From positions 1 to 64,000 of the forward strand of contig NZ_BLTG01000052.1 in the NCBI RefSeq assembly GCF_017312405.1: a stretch of DNA of 64,000 nucleotides, in the 5' to 3' direction. The translations under genes were made by a program, and so were the position numbers. The notes beneath the pieces were generated by a model. It ran no database searches, was not told where the DNA came from, and saw only the letters and a list, made by a program, of their open reading frames with translations. This document shows positions 7,754 through 17,608 of the stretch, piece by piece; within the stretch, counting starts at the first letter, position 1, and every line of letters starts with the position of its first letter. This DNA is from Mycobacterium sp. PO1. GTDB lineage: Bacteria; Actinomycetota; Actinomycetes; Mycobacteriales; Mycobacteriaceae.

Positions 7754-10645
7754 TCACGGCGTGTCGGTGTGCAGACCCGACGACGGAGAGACCTTGGGCC
7801 ACGGAACCGGGCGGGGGCGAGTGCGCACCTGCTGCGGCCACCAGAACCAGCGGCCCAGCAGCGCCGCGATCGACGGCGTCATGAACGACCGGATGACCAG
7901 CGTGTCGAAGATCAACCCCATGCCGATCGTGGTGCCCACCTGACCGATGATCGTCAGGTCGCTGACCGCCATCGTCATCATCGTCAGCGCGAACACCATG
8001 CCCGCGGCGGTGACCACCGACCCGCTACCACCCATCGTGCGGATCAGCCCGGTGTGCAACCCGGCATGCACCTCTTCTTTGAGCCGCGACACCACCAGCA
8101 GGTTGTAGTCCGCACCGACCGCCAGCAGGATGATGACGGCCATCGGCAACACCATCCAGTGCAACTCGATGCCCACCAGGTGCTGCCACACGAGCACCGA
8201 CAGCCCGAAGGACGCACCCAGGGACAGCACCACCGTCCCGACGATCACCGCGGCCGCCACGACGGCGCGGGTGAGCAGCAGCATGATCACGAAAATCAGT
8301 CCGATGGCGGCGATTCCGGCGATCAGAAGGTCGTAGCGGGTGCCGTCGGCCATGTCCTTGAAGGTGGCCGCGGTGCCACCGAGATAGATCCTCGAACCCT
8401 CCAGCGGGGTGCCTTTGATCGCCTCCTTGGCCGCCGTCTCGATCGCGTCGATCTTGTCGATGCCGTCCGGCGACAACGGATCACCCTCGTGGGCGATGAT
8501 GAAGCGCACCGCGTGCCCGTTGGGCGAGATGAACTGCTCGATGCCGCGCTGGAAGTCGGCGTTGTCGAACGCCTCCGGCGGCAGATAGAACGTGTCGTCG
8601 TTCATCGCGTCGTTGAACGCGTCGCCCATCGACGTCGCGTCGTCGCCCATCGCGGCCTGCTGCTCCTGCTGTCCGCCCTGGGTCTGCTGCATCGTCAGCA
8701 TCATGTCGCGCTGCGATTCCATCGACTCGATCTGCGAGGGCATCAGCTCGATCAGCTGCGGCATCAGCGACGCGAGCTTCTCGATCTCGGGCACCAGCTC
8801 CTGAACGTTGTCGGTCAACAGGTTGGTGCCGTCGATCAGGTCGAACACCGACCGGATCGACCAGCACACCGGGATGTCGTAGCAGTGCGGTTCCCAGTAG
8901 AAGTAGTTGCGGATCGGCCGCAGGAAGTCGTCCAGATCGGCGATGTGGTCGCGCAACTGGGTGATGTCGTCAGCCATGGTCTTGGTCTTGGCCACCATGT
9001 TCTGGGTCACATCGGACATCTGCGTCATCAGCGCCTGCATCCGTCCCATCGTGTCGATGGTGTTCTGCAGCGCCGCCGCCTGAACGGACATGTCGTCCAT
9101 CCGGTCGAGCATGTACTTCTCGTTGAGCTTCTGCGTGTTGCCCTGCCGGCTCATGATGTACGGAATCGTGGTGCCGTCGATCGGGGTTCCGTCAGGCCGG
9201 GTGATGGTCTGCACCCGGCCGATGCCCTCCACCCCGAAGATCGCCTTGGCGATCTTGTCGATGACGATGAAGTCGGCCGGGTTACGCAGATCCTGGTCCG
9301 ACTCGACCATCAACACCTCGGGGTTGAGGCGCGCCGGCGAGAAGTGCCGCTCGGCCGCGGCATACCCGACGTTGGACTCGATGTCGGCCGGCAGATAGTT
9401 GCGGTCGTTGTAGCTGGTTTGGTAGCCGGGCAGGGCCAGCAGCCCGATCAGCGACACCGCGATGCTGGCCACCAGGATGGCACCGGGCCAGCGCACGGTG
9501 GCCGCGCCGACCTTGCGCCACCCGCGCACCCGCATGTCGCGCTTGGGGTCGAGCAGGCCGAAGCGGCTGGCCACCGTGACCACCGACGGGCCGAACGTCA
9601 TCGCCACGCAGATCAGCACCAGCATGCCCAGCGCCAGCGGCACGCCCAGCGTCTGGAAGTACGGCAACCGGGTGAAGCTCAGGCAGAACGTCGCGCCGGC
9701 GATGGTCAGGCCGGAGCCGACGATGACGTGCGCCGTGCCGCCGAACATCGTGTAATACGCATCCTCGGGGCTCGCACCTCGGCCCCGGGCCTCCTGGTAT
9801 CGGCCGATGAGGAAGATCGCGTAGTCCACCGCGATCGCGATCGCGAGGGTGACCAGCAGGCTCGTCGCGAACGTGGACAGCCCGATGATCTCGTGGAAAC
9901 CCAGGAAGGCCACCGCGCCTCGGACGGTCAGCAGGCTCAGCCCGACCATGACCAGGATCAGCAGCGTGGTGACGATCGAACGGAAGAACAGCACCAGCAT
10001 GATCGTGATGACGAGGAACGTCAGCGCCTCGACCGTGCGCATGCTCTCGTGGCCCGCGTTCTCCTGTTCGGCGGCCAACGCGGACGCACCGGTGACGTAG
10101 GCGGCGACGCCGTCGGGTGGCTGGCTTTCGGCGACGATGTCCTGGACGGCGGCCACCGACTCGTTGGCCAGCGCCTCACCCTGGTTACCGGCGAGATAGA
10201 CCTGGAAATAGGTGGCCCGCCCGTCGGCGCTCTGAGCGCCCGACGCGGTGAGCGGGTCACTCCACAGGTCCTGGATGTGCTCGACGTGCCGGGTGTCGGC
10301 CTCGAGCCGGTCGATCAGGTCGGCGTAGTACGCCCGGGTGTCGTCACCGAGAGGCTGGTCGCCCTCCAGCACGATCATCACCGAGCTGTTGGACTCGTAT
10401 TCCTCGAACACCTCGCCGATGCGCTGCATCGAGATGACGGCGGGCGCCTCGTCGGGACTCATCGACACCGAGCGCTGCTTGCCGACCTCTTCGAGCTGCG
10501 GCACCGAGATGTTCAGGAATGCCGCGACGGCGATCCAGATCAGGATGATCGGCAGCGAGGCGAGCCGGATGGCGCGTGCGATGCGGTAGAAGTGGGGCCG
10601 CTCGTGACCGGAAGGGGCTTCGGTCAGCGCAGTGCTCGGAGCCAC
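7754..10645 (-). CDS. MmpL-family RND transporter
   Basis: About 963 residues, the size of MmpL4/MmpL5-type lipid or siderophore exporters. It has the two-fold RND layout: one N-terminal helix, a large periplasmic loop, five helices with the conserved [22 protein letters not shown] segment, then a second loop with a Gln/Met-rich coiled region ([10 protein letters not shown]) and a second set of helices with [19 protein letters not shown]. The Asp-Tyr pairs in those segments correspond to the proton relay. GTG at 10645 is preferred to TTG 10648 because of an AAGGAG site just upstream. No mmpS gene is adjacent. A TetR gene is divergent, so substrate-responsive repression is plausible. Confidence 0.9.
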   Translation of the reverse strand: MAPSTALTEAPSGHERPHFYRIARAIRLASLPIILIWIAVAAFLNISVPQLEEVGKQRSVSMSPDEAPAVISMQRIGEVFEEYESNSSVMIVLEGDQPLGDDTRAYYADLIDRLEADTRHVEHIQDLWSDPLTASGAQSADGRATYFQVYLAGNQGEALANESVAAVQDIVAESQPPDGVAAYVTGASALAAEQENAGHESMRTVEALTFLVITIMLVLFFRSIVTTLLILVMVGLSLLTVRGAVAFLGFHEIIGLSTFATSLLVTLAIAIAVDYAIFLIGRYQEARGRGASPEDAYYTMFGGTAHVIVGSGLTIAGATFCLSFTRLPYFQTLGVPLALGMLVLICVAMTFGPSVVTVASRFGLLDPKRDMRVRGWRKVGAATVRWPGAILVASIAVSLIGLLALPGYQTSYNDRNYLPADIESNVGYAAAERHFSPARLNPEVLMVESDQDLRNPADFIVIDKIAKAIFGVEGIGRVQTITRPDGTPIDGTTIPYIMSRQGNTQKLNEKYMLDRMDDMSVQAAALQNTIDTMGRMQALMTQMSDVTQNMVAKTKTMADDITQLRDHIADLDDFLRPIRNYFYWEPHCYDIPVCWSIRSVFDLIDGTNLLTDNVQELVPEIEKLASLMPQLIELMPSQIESMESQRDMMLTMQQTQGGQQEQQAAMGDDATSMGDAFNDAMNDDTFYLPPEAFDNADFQRGIEQFISPNGHAVRFIIAHEGDPLSPDGIDKIDAIETAAKEAIKGTPLEGSRIYLGGTAATFKDMADGTRYDLLIAGIAAIGLIFVIMLLLTRAVVAAAVIVGTVVLSLGASFGLSVLVWQHLVGIELHWMVLPMAVIILLAVGADYNLLVVSRLKEEVHAGLHTGLIRTMGGSGSVVTAAGMVFALTMMTMAVSDLTIIGQVGTTIGMGLIFDTLVIRSFMTPSIAALLGRWFWWPQQVRTRPRPVPWPKVSPSSGLHTDTP

Positions 10646-10859
10646 CAAACTCCTTCCGAACCGAGGTGATCGTGACGGGCGCCTCGAGATGCGCTGCCCC
10701 GCCGGGCAATCAGTGCGCGATGCCCGATCAGCAGGTTTACCCTATCCAAGCGGCTAACTTCAAACAAGCCGTTAGGTTAACTAGTGACCTGAGCCGGGGT
10801 CCTTCCGCGATGTGAGCGGAGATACAGTTCGGCGTCCCGACGTCGATCGAGGAGGCACG

Positions 10860-11432
10860 GTGGCCAAACCGGTGGCGACGCGCGGCTTCGCGCGCGAGCG
10901 GGTGCTCGACGCCGCCCTGGACCTGTTCGCCGCCCACGGCGTCAGCGGCACGTCGCTGCAGATGATCGCCGACCGGCTCGGGGTGACCAAGGCCGCGGTC
11001 TACTACCAGTTCCACTCCAAGGACGACATCGCACTCGCCGTCGTCAAACCGGTGTACGACGACATCGAGCACCTGCTGCGGATCACCGAGACGCTGCCCA
11101 CCGCCGAGGCCCGGCGCAGCGTGTCGATGAGCGGCATGGTCGAGCTGATCATCCGGCACCGCCGGGTCTCCAGCGTGTTCTACGGCGATCCCACCGTGCA
11201 CCACCTGCTGGAGACCAACGACGAGTACCGCCGCATCGGGGAACGGCTCGCCGACGTGTTGCTCGGCCCCGCCCCCGACACCGCGTCGCGGGTGGCGATC
11301 TCGATGCTCAGCGCCGGGGTTCACGGTTGTGTCAACGACCCGATGATCGCCGACCTCGAGGACGCCGAACTGCAGAAGATCCTGCTCGACTTCACCAAGC
11401 GGTTCCTCGAGGTGTGCGTGCCGGCGCAGTAG
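10860..11432 (+). CDS. TetR-family transcriptional regulator
   Basis: 190 residues from GTG 10860, chosen because GAGGAGG lies five bases upstream; the frame is open further to 10812. The N-terminal helix-turn-helix is clear: RERVLDAALDLFAAHGVSGTSLQ..ADRLGVTKAAVYYQFHSKDDI. The C-terminal ligand domain is not specific. It is divergent from the MmpL gene across about 210 bp that contain a CTAAC (10754-10758) / GTTAG (10771-10775) dyad and a GGTTAAC-TA-GTGACC imperfect dyad, candidate operators, so it probably controls the transporter. Confidence 0.9.
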   Translation: MAKPVATRGFARERVLDAALDLFAAHGVSGTSLQMIADRLGVTKAAVYYQFHSKDDIALAVVKPVYDDIEHLLRITETLPTAEARRSVSMSGMVELIIRHRRVSSVFYGDPTVHHLLETNDEYRRIGERLADVLLGPAPDTASRVAISMLSAGVHGCVNDPMIADLEDAELQKILLDFTKRFLEVCVPAQ

Positions 11433-11518
11433 CGCCCGACGAGCCCGTTCAGCACTTCGCGAGGGATCGCCCGCCGCGGTTCCTAGGCTGATGGCCTTCG
11501 CAGAGTGAGGAGTGGCCG

Positions 11519-13072
11519 ATGGTGACGCTGGATCGTCTGGTGAACGTGCTGGGCGGCAGCGGAGTGCGACTGAGGTCCTGTTCCCTCCCCCGCGACACCC
11601 CACTGAGCAGCGTCGCGCTGCACGAATCGACGGCGGAACGCGTCGTGGTCACCGGCGATGTGCTCCTGGCCGTCGGCGCGGAGTCGGTCGAGCAGGCCGT
11701 GCGCTGGGCAGCACTGGCGCAGGCCTCGGCGGTGCTGGTGCGACAACCGGATCAGGACGCCACGGTCGTCGGCCCCGACGTCGCGGTGGCGGTGTTGACC
11801 GTCGACCCCGCGGTGGCCTGGAGCGAGCTGGCGGCAGTCGTCTACGGATTGGTCCTCGAAGGGCGAGAGACCGATTCCGGCCGCGGCCCGACCGATCTGT
11901 TCGCGCTGGCCGACAGCCTCGCCGACGCGGTCGGGGCAGCGGTCACCATCGAAGACCGGCTGTCGCGGGTGCTGGCGTATTCGCGCCAGCACACCCACGC
12001 CGACCAGGCCCGCGTCGAAACCATCATGGGTCGGCAAGCCCCGAAGCAGGTGCGCGCGCTGCTCGAACAACGCGGCGTCTTCGCGCATCTGGCCGACTCC
12101 GACGAACCCCTGTACGTGTCCGCCGCGCCCGACCACGGCCTGTCCGGGCGGATGGTCGTTGCTGCCCGGGCCGGACGTCGGCTGCTCGGATCGGTGTGGG
12201 TGGCGACGCCGACGCCGCTGGACGAGCCCCGGCGCGCTGCGCTGGCCGACGGCGCCAAGACCGTCGCACTTCACCTCCTGCGCTCCCGCGCCAGCGCCGA
12301 CTTGGAACGCCAGGTCGAATCCGACCTGGTCCTCCGCTTGCTCGAAGGCTCCGCCGACGCCGCCACGGCGGCCAGCCGGCTCGGATTGCCGGCCGAAGGG
12401 TTGCGGGTGATCGCCGTGCACGCGCAGCTGGATGCCGATCGCGATGCCGCCTTGTTGATGCTGTTCGACCGTGCGACCTCCGGCTTCGGTTGGTCACGGC
12501 CAGGCCGCAGCGCACTGTCCGGCAACGCTGTCTACACCGTGTTGCCCGCCGAGGATGCCGACGCTGCACGCCGGTGGGTCAACGGGTTACGAGCCGCGCT
12601 GATCGACGGCGCAGTGGTGTCGGCGGGAATCAGCGGCGTCGCCTCGTCCACCGAGCTGAGCGCAGCCCGGCCGGAAGCCGACGAGTGCCTGGCACTGCAC
12701 GAACTCCGGGCCTCGCGCGGTCCCGCACCTGCGTACGACGAATCCTGGCAGGACATCCTGCTGCAGCGGCTGCGCATCGCCGCCAGGTCGGGCCGCACCC
12801 CCAACCGCGGACCGGTGGCCGAGCTACGTCGCCACGACGCCGAGACCAACACGCGCTACGTGGCCACCCTGCAGGCGTGGCTGGCGGCGATGGGCGACCT
12901 CGCCGACGCGGGTGCGCTGCTCGGTGTCCACGAGAACACCGTGCGCTACCGGCTGCGGAAGATGGCCGAGGTCGCCGCGCTCGATCTGACAGACCCCCAG
13001 TGGCGTCTGGCCACGATGATCGAGCTGGCGGCGACCAACGAGCAGGAGCTGTCGGCGACCAACGAGCATTGA
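11519..13072 (+). CDS. PucR-family transcriptional activator
   Basis: 517 residues. The N-terminal part contains a PucR-like domain (VLLAVGAESVEQAVRWAALA), the middle resembles the GGDEF-like CdaR domain, and the C-terminus carries the PucR helix-turn-helix (LAAMGDLADAGALLGVHENT, then VRYRLRKM). Such proteins regulate purine, amino-acid or amine catabolism in response to a small ligand. ATG with a GAGGAG-like site upstream. The D-amino-acid-oxidase-like gene follows 111 bp downstream and the two are separated by a perfect 11-bp dyad, so that gene is the likely target. Confidence 0.85.
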   Translation: MVTLDRLVNVLGGSGVRLRSCSLPRDTPLSSVALHESTAERVVVTGDVLLAVGAESVEQAVRWAALAQASAVLVRQPDQDATVVGPDVAVAVLTVDPAVAWSELAAVVYGLVLEGRETDSGRGPTDLFALADSLADAVGAAVTIEDRLSRVLAYSRQHTHADQARVETIMGRQAPKQVRALLEQRGVFAHLADSDEPLYVSAAPDHGLSGRMVVAARAGRRLLGSVWVATPTPLDEPRRAALADGAKTVALHLLRSRASADLERQVESDLVLRLLEGSADAATAASRLGLPAEGLRVIAVHAQLDADRDAALLMLFDRATSGFGWSRPGRSALSGNAVYTVLPAEDADAARRWVNGLRAALIDGAVVSAGISGVASSTELSAARPEADECLALHELRASRGPAPAYDESWQDILLQRLRIAARSGRTPNRGPVAELRRHDAETNTRYVATLQAWLAAMGDLADAGALLGVHENTVRYRLRKMAEVAALDLTDPQWRLATMIELAATNEQELSATNEH

Positions 13073-13082
13073 GCTGTCGGAG

Positions 13083-13113
13083 CCCGACAATCGAGCCCCT
13101 CACGATTGTCGGG
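13083..13113. promoter_or_regulatory. 11-bp perfect dyad between pucR-like and oxidase genes
   Basis: CCCGACAATCG at 13083-13093, nine-base spacer, CGATTGTCGGG at 13103-13113. No T-run follows, and it sits about 70 bp before the oxidase start, so an operator for the adjacent PucR protein is as likely as a terminator for its gene. Confidence 0.6.
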
Positions 13114-13183
13114 AACACGCAAGCCCCGCCGACGCCAGGCACCCATGCTGGGTGTCAACGACAAGTCAGTGGGGAGGTGCGCG

Positions 13184-14437
13184 ATGGTCGGCGGCGAACG
13201 ATTCGACGGTGGACCGCGCTCCGCGATCGTCATCGGAGCGGGGATCGTCGGACTGTCCACGGCGTGGTTCCTGCAGGAACGCGGAGTCGACGTCACTGTC
13301 GTCGACCGTTCCGGGGTCGCGGCGGGAGCCTCCTGGGGCAACGCCGGATGGGTGTCCCCCGCGCTGACGATCCCGCTCAACCAGCCGTCGGTGCTGCGGT
13401 ACGCGTTCACCGCTCTCCGCGACCCGAAATCGGCCCTGCACATTCCCCTGCGCGCCGATCCCGCACTGGCAGCGTTCCTGGTGAGATTCGCGGCCAACTG
13501 CCGGTGGTCGTCCTGGCGCCGGGCGGTGAAGGCCAACGTTCCGCTCAACGAGGAGTGCCTCGAAGCCTATGACGTCCTCACCGCCAACGGGGTCGACGCA
13601 CCCACCACCGATGCGCCGATCACCGCGGTGTTCCGAAGCCGGCACCAAGCACAACACTTGATGCACGAACTGCGCCTGATGCAGAACGAGGGTCAACCGG
13701 TGACGGCGACGACACTGTCCGGGGAGGACCTTCGGACACAGGCGCCGCTGGTGTCGCCGGCCATCACCGCCGGAATCAGCATCAGCGGTCAACGTTTCGT
13801 CGACCCGGGCCGTTTCGTCGACGCCCTGGCGTGTTCGGTGCAGGACCGCGGCGCCGAAATCCGGCGACTCGACATCGGCCGGGTGGGCACGTCACGCACA
13901 GGCGTCGAGGTGCGTCCGCTGGCGGCCGAGCCCATGACCGCCGACGTCGTCGTCGTCGCCACCGGCGCCTGGTTACCCGAATTGATCAGCCCCCAGGTCC
14001 GCGTCCCGGTGCGCGCGGGACGTGGCTACTCGTTCACCGTCCCCGTGGAGCGGGCCATGCCCTGCCCGATCTACCTGCCCGACATCCGCGTCGCCTGCAC
14101 CCCCTACCAGGGCGCGATGCGGGTCGCCGGCACCATGGAGTTCCGGGGACCCGACGAACCTCTGGCGCCCCGGCGAATCGGTGCGATCCTCGACTCCGCC
14201 GGACCGCTGCTCGACGGTGTGCGGTGGGAGGAACGCAGCGACATCTGGGTCGGGCCACGCCCGGTGACGCCCGACGGCCGGGCCCTGATCGGCGAGGTGT
14301 CGCGCGGCATCTATGTGGCCGGCGGCCATGGCATGTGGGGACTGGCGCACGGACCCGTCACGGGCCGGCTTCTGGCAGAACAGATCACGACCGGTAAGCA
14401 ACCCGCCGCGCTGCGCCCCTTCGATCCCCGGCGATAG
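13184..14437 (+). CDS. D-amino-acid dehydrogenase/oxidase-like flavoprotein
   Basis: 417 residues from ATG 13184, which has GGGGAGG seven bases upstream. FAD-binding motif AIVIGAGIVGLSTAWFLQERG, then the DadA-type GASWGNAGWVSPAL segment, and a C-terminal GPRPVTPDGRALIGE plus GGHGMWGLAHGP flavin-contact region. These features place it with DadA and glycine/D-amino-acid oxidases of the DAO superfamily; it would deaminate an amino acid to a keto acid with electrons to FAD. The substrate is not determined. Probably controlled by the upstream PucR protein. A strong hairpin follows the gene. Confidence 0.85.
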   Translation: MVGGERFDGGPRSAIVIGAGIVGLSTAWFLQERGVDVTVVDRSGVAAGASWGNAGWVSPALTIPLNQPSVLRYAFTALRDPKSALHIPLRADPALAAFLVRFAANCRWSSWRRAVKANVPLNEECLEAYDVLTANGVDAPTTDAPITAVFRSRHQAQHLMHELRLMQNEGQPVTATTLSGEDLRTQAPLVSPAITAGISISGQRFVDPGRFVDALACSVQDRGAEIRRLDIGRVGTSRTGVEVRPLAAEPMTADVVVVATGAWLPELISPQVRVPVRAGRGYSFTVPVERAMPCPIYLPDIRVACTPYQGAMRVAGTMEFRGPDEPLAPRRIGAILDSAGPLLDGVRWEERSDIWVGPRPVTPDGRALIGEVSRGIYVAGGHGMWGLAHGPVTGRLLAEQITTGKQPAALRPFDPRR

Positions 14438-14476
14438 CGCGAACACCGTTCCACGGGCCCCGTCCAGGCCCAGCGT

Positions 14477-14512
14477 GTCGTCAGGGGCGGCGAGCATCCC
14501 GCCCCTGACGAC
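14477..14512 (+). terminator. Strong hairpin after the oxidase gene
   Basis: GTCGTCAGGGGCGG (14477-14490), loop CGAGCATC, CCGCCCCTGACGAC (14499-14512): a perfect 14-bp stem. No U-tract follows, which is common for mycobacterial terminators. It separates the oxidase gene from the Gre-factor gene. Confidence 0.65.
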
Positions 14513-14561
14513 GACCCCCACCCGCGCCCAGGCACATCCACGAACCAGCAGGAGAACGGCT

Positions 14562-15026
14562 ATGAGCACCCCAACCCGAGTATGGATCTCCGAGTCGGCA
14601 CACCAACGTCTGCACGACGAGCTGACCGAACTGCGCGCCATGCTCGCGCGCGATGTCGACGGCAGCGCGGGCGGCGACGAGAACCTCGCCGCGATCCAGC
14701 GTGTGCGGCAGGTACGGATACAGCAGATCCACGACCTGCTCGTGTATGCGGTCGTCGGCGAAGACCCACCCGACGACGGGGTCGCCGAGCCCGGCATGGT
14801 CCTGACGGTGCGCTACGACGAGGCGGGCGACACCGAAACGTTCCTGCTCGGCGTGCGGGGAACCGAGCACAACGGCATGGAGGTCTATTCGCTGCGTTCG
14901 CCGCTCGGCGCGGCGATCGCAGGCGCCCGGCCCGGCGAGCAACGCGTCTACCGCACGCCCGGCGGGTCGTCGATCTCGGTGACACTGCTCGCCGCGGTGC
15001 CCTACGGGCTCCATCGTCACCCCTGA
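14562..15026 (+). CDS. GreA/GreB-family transcription factor
   Basis: 154 residues from ATG 14562 with AGGAG upstream. The N-terminus is a coiled coil (SESAHQRLHDELTELRAMLA ... RVRQVRIQQIHDLLVYAVVG) and the C-terminus has the Gre/FKBP-like fold (GMVLTVRYDEAGDTETFLLG, then SPLGAAIAGARPGE). Such proteins enter the RNA polymerase secondary channel. The coiled-coil tip has some acidic residues (RDVDGSAGGDEN) but not a clear canonical pair, so transcript cleavage is not assured; it may resemble Rv3788, a Gre-like protein that binds polymerase without stimulating cleavage. Distinct from housekeeping GreA by length and sequence. Confidence 0.75.
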   Translation: MSTPTRVWISESAHQRLHDELTELRAMLARDVDGSAGGDENLAAIQRVRQVRIQQIHDLLVYAVVGEDPPDDGVAEPGMVLTVRYDEAGDTETFLLGVRGTEHNGMEVYSLRSPLGAAIAGARPGEQRVYRTPGGSSISVTLLAAVPYGLHRHP

Positions 15027-15051
15027 CGAATCATGCTGCGCACCAGCGTCA

Positions 15052-16296
15052 TCAGTTGTCGAAGCGTCCCCGTCCGCCCGCCGCCATGGCCCGAGCCCGC
15101 CGCATCGCCGAGACCGGATCGGCGTAGAGCGCACTGAGGGACACCACGCCCGCGCCGGCTTCCTGAACCCTGTCGCCGAACACGGTGGCGCGGACCCGGC
15201 CGCCCGAGACGCTCGACCGGCGCGTAAAGGTGTCCTGCACCTCGGTGATGCCCTCGGGATAGCACGTGAAGGCCTGCCCGCCGACGACGACGCTGTCAGG
15301 GTTGAGCAGATCGGCCAGCAGCGCGACGGACTCCCCCAGGATGCGGGCCCGGTCGGTCAGCAACGCCGCCGCGCCCGTGTCCCCGGCGCGCGCCGCCCGC
15401 GTCAGCGCTGCCACGGTGGTCGCGCCCGGCACGAGCCCCGCCGCGCGGGCCGCGCGCAGCACGGCGTCGTCGCTGACGGCGTCTTCCAGTGTCGCAGGCT
15501 GACCGTTGAGGTCGCGCTGCACCGGTAGCCCGGCGATGCTGCCCGGCCCGCGCGCCGGGGTGTGCACCTTGCCCCCGATCGTCAGCGCGAAACCCACTGT
15601 CTCCCGGGCGTACACGTACAATGTCGTCGCGGCCGGCTCGTCTCGTCTCGGCAGCCCGAGGACGAGCTCGGCGGCGGCCATCGCGTCGACGTGCGAGGCC
15701 ACCGACACCCGCACACCCAGACGCTCGGCGATGACGGTGCCGACCGGAGCCGCTCGCCAGCCCAGCCGCGGATGGGTGACCGAACCCGAGGCACTGTCCA
15801 CCGTTCCGCCGACGGCGACACCGATCCAGAGCACCTGGCGCTTGCGCCAACGCTGCAGGTAGCGCTGCGCCGCGTCCGCCAGGGCGGGCAGCGCTGTCGC
15901 GGGATCGCTTTGCGGCGTTGGCGTTTCGATGGCGTCGAGGGTGTGGCCCCGGATGTCGGTCGCCACGATGCTGGTGCTCCGGGCACCGATGTGCAGGCCC
16001 AGCGTCAGGAACGGCCGGTGGTTGAGCTCGACCGGGATCCGGGGCCGCCCGACGGCGCCGCTCGCCGCGAGGTCGGGGCGCTCCTGCAGCAATCCGGCGT
16101 CGATGAGGCTGCCGACCTGCCGGTTGACCGTCGCGACGCTCAGCGACGTCACCTTCACGATCACGTCCCGGGTGACGGGACCGCGGCGACGGACCACCGC
16201 CAGCACCGAGGCTGCGGCGGTGTCGGCGACGCCCAGCCTCGGCGCCACCACCAGCGGTGCGGCGGGGGCGGTGATGACGGTGGTGGTGGAAAGCAT
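15052..16296 (-). CDS. ROK-family transcriptional regulator
   Basis: 414 residues. An N-terminal winged helix (GPVTRDVIVKVTSLSVATVN, residues about 38-75) precedes a ROK actin-like domain with TLGLHIGARS and GVAVGGTVDSASG segments. The zinc-site cysteine cluster of catalytic ROK kinases is not present, so it is a NagC/XylR-like repressor rather than a sugar kinase. ATG lies next to a 12-bp palindrome. It is divergent from the TauE/SafE exporter gene and could control it. Convergent with the Gre gene, 25 bp apart. Confidence 0.85.
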   Translation of the reverse strand: MLSTTTVITAPAAPLVVAPRLGVADTAAASVLAVVRRRGPVTRDVIVKVTSLSVATVNRQVGSLIDAGLLQERPDLAASGAVGRPRIPVELNHRPFLTLGLHIGARSTSIVATDIRGHTLDAIETPTPQSDPATALPALADAAQRYLQRWRKRQVLWIGVAVGGTVDSASGSVTHPRLGWRAAPVGTVIAERLGVRVSVASHVDAMAAAELVLGLPRRDEPAATTLYVYARETVGFALTIGGKVHTPARGPGSIAGLPVQRDLNGQPATLEDAVSDDAVLRAARAAGLVPGATTVAALTRAARAGDTGAAALLTDRARILGESVALLADLLNPDSVVVGGQAFTCYPEGITEVQDTFTRRSSVSGGRVRATVFGDRVQEAGAGVVSLSALYADPVSAMRRARAMAAGGRGRFDN

Positions 16297-16596
16297 GAGG
16301 ATCCTCAGGAGTCGGGGGGCGGTGGCCGATGCCGCGCCGACTCAGGGGGATACCGAAACGTCCGGTCGGGTCAGTCGCGGCGCGATGCGCGACGACAACA
16401 CTCGCGGCCGAGGGCGGCCGACGGTGATCCGGGGACGAACATGACGAGGAATCTAGCAGGTTCGGGGTCATCGTGCGCACGTGGACAATTCGCTCACCGC
16501 GATTTCAAATGCTGACTTCTGCCGTCCGGACGTGGACCCTGTGCCCACCGAGACGGACACCGCAGCGGAAACCGTCGGCACAAGAACAGGATTCTG
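16296..16596. promoter_or_regulatory. Divergent promoter region with TGAGGATCCTCA palindrome
   Basis: The 300 bases between the ROK gene and the exporter gene hold a perfect 12-bp palindrome at 16296-16307 that touches the ROK start codon, the right place for autoregulation, and a GTCGCG/CGCGAC six-base dyad about 80 bp further on. No gene is seen. The palindrome also contains the only purine-rich ribosome-site candidate of the ROK gene. Confidence 0.45.
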
Positions 16597-17553
16597 ATGA
16601 GGCAACTGCTTCTCCTCGCGCTCGTGGGCCTGGGCGCCCAACTCGTCGACGGCAGCCTCGGCATGGCCTACGGCGTCACGTCGACGACCTTGCTGCTGGC
16701 CATCGGCACCAACCCGGCGGCAGCGTCGGCGACGGTGCATCTGGCGGAGATCGGCACCACGCTGATGTCCGGTGCCGCGCACTGGAAGTTCGGCAACGTC
16801 GACTGGGCGGTGGTGGCCAAGATCGGTGTCCCGGGGGCCGTCGGCGCGTTCCTCGGCGCGACATTCCTGTCGAACCTGTCGACCGAGGTCGCCGCGCCGC
16901 TGATGGCCATCGTGCTCCTGTCTCTCGGGGTGTACGTACTGGCCCGGTTCACCGCGCAGGGCTTACCCACGAGCCGTCTCGGAACTCCCCTGCGCAAGCG
17001 CTTTCTCGGGCCACTCGGCCTGGTCGCCGGTTTCGTCGACGCCACCGGTGGCGGTGGGTGGGGCCCGGTCGGCACTCCCGCCATCCTGGCCAGCGGACGC
17101 CTGGAACCGCGCAAGACGATCGGCTCGATCGACACCAGCGAGTTCCTCGTCGCGGTGGCCGCGAGTATCGGGTTCATCCTCGGCATCGGTTCGGCGGGGG
17201 TGAACTACGCGTGGGTCGCGGCGCTGCTCATCGGCGGGGTGATCGCCGCACCCGTCGCGGCGTGGCTGGTGCGCCACATTCCGCCTCGTGTGCTGGGCGC
17301 CGCGGTGGGCGGGTTGATCGTGCTGACCAACACCCGCACGCTGCTGCGCAGCGACTGGATCGACGCACCCGACGGCATCCGCGCCGTGTTCTACGTCGCG
17401 ATCTCGGTGATCTGGGCCGCTGCGGTGGCGTACTCGTTTTCGCAGCATCGCCGCCACCGCGACGACGAACGACGGCTGATCGCGGCAGCGCCGGTGACGG
17501 CCCGCCCGTCCTCCGACGCCCCGCCGCGCGATTCGGGCGCGACGGACTCGTAG
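16597..17553 (+). CDS. TauE/SafE-family sulfite or organosulfur exporter
   Basis: 318 residues with about eight predicted membrane segments in two similar halves (first half LLLALVGLGAQLVDGSLGMA; second half PLGLVAGFVDATGGGGWGPV), the duplicated pattern of the TauE/SafE family. It probably moves sulfite, sulfonates or a related anion. The C-terminus is a cytosolic charged tail (QHRRHRDDERR). The ATG has only a weak AGG upstream. Followed 55 bp later by the carbonic anhydrase gene in the same direction; a functional link is not obvious. Confidence 0.8.
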   Translation: MRQLLLLALVGLGAQLVDGSLGMAYGVTSTTLLLAIGTNPAAASATVHLAEIGTTLMSGAAHWKFGNVDWAVVAKIGVPGAVGAFLGATFLSNLSTEVAAPLMAIVLLSLGVYVLARFTAQGLPTSRLGTPLRKRFLGPLGLVAGFVDATGGGGWGPVGTPAILASGRLEPRKTIGSIDTSEFLVAVAASIGFILGIGSAGVNYAWVAALLIGGVIAAPVAAWLVRHIPPRVLGAAVGGLIVLTNTRTLLRSDWIDAPDGIRAVFYVAISVIWAAAVAYSFSQHRRHRDDERRLIAAAPVTARPSSDAPPRDSGATDS

Positions 17554-17608
17554 CCCGCCCTATCATCGTCGAGCCCCACGTCCTGGCCGACATCTCGAGG
17601 AGACGCCC

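Noticed and set aside
7580-10669. Thousand-codon plus-strand frame opposite the first MmpL gene
   Set aside because: Antisense shadow of a strongly conserved transporter; no recognisable domain.
10754-10775. TetR operator CTAAC/GTTAG upstream of the first MmpL gene as a firm site
   Set aside because: Arms are only five bases and a second imperfect dyad overlaps it; mentioned as a candidate only.
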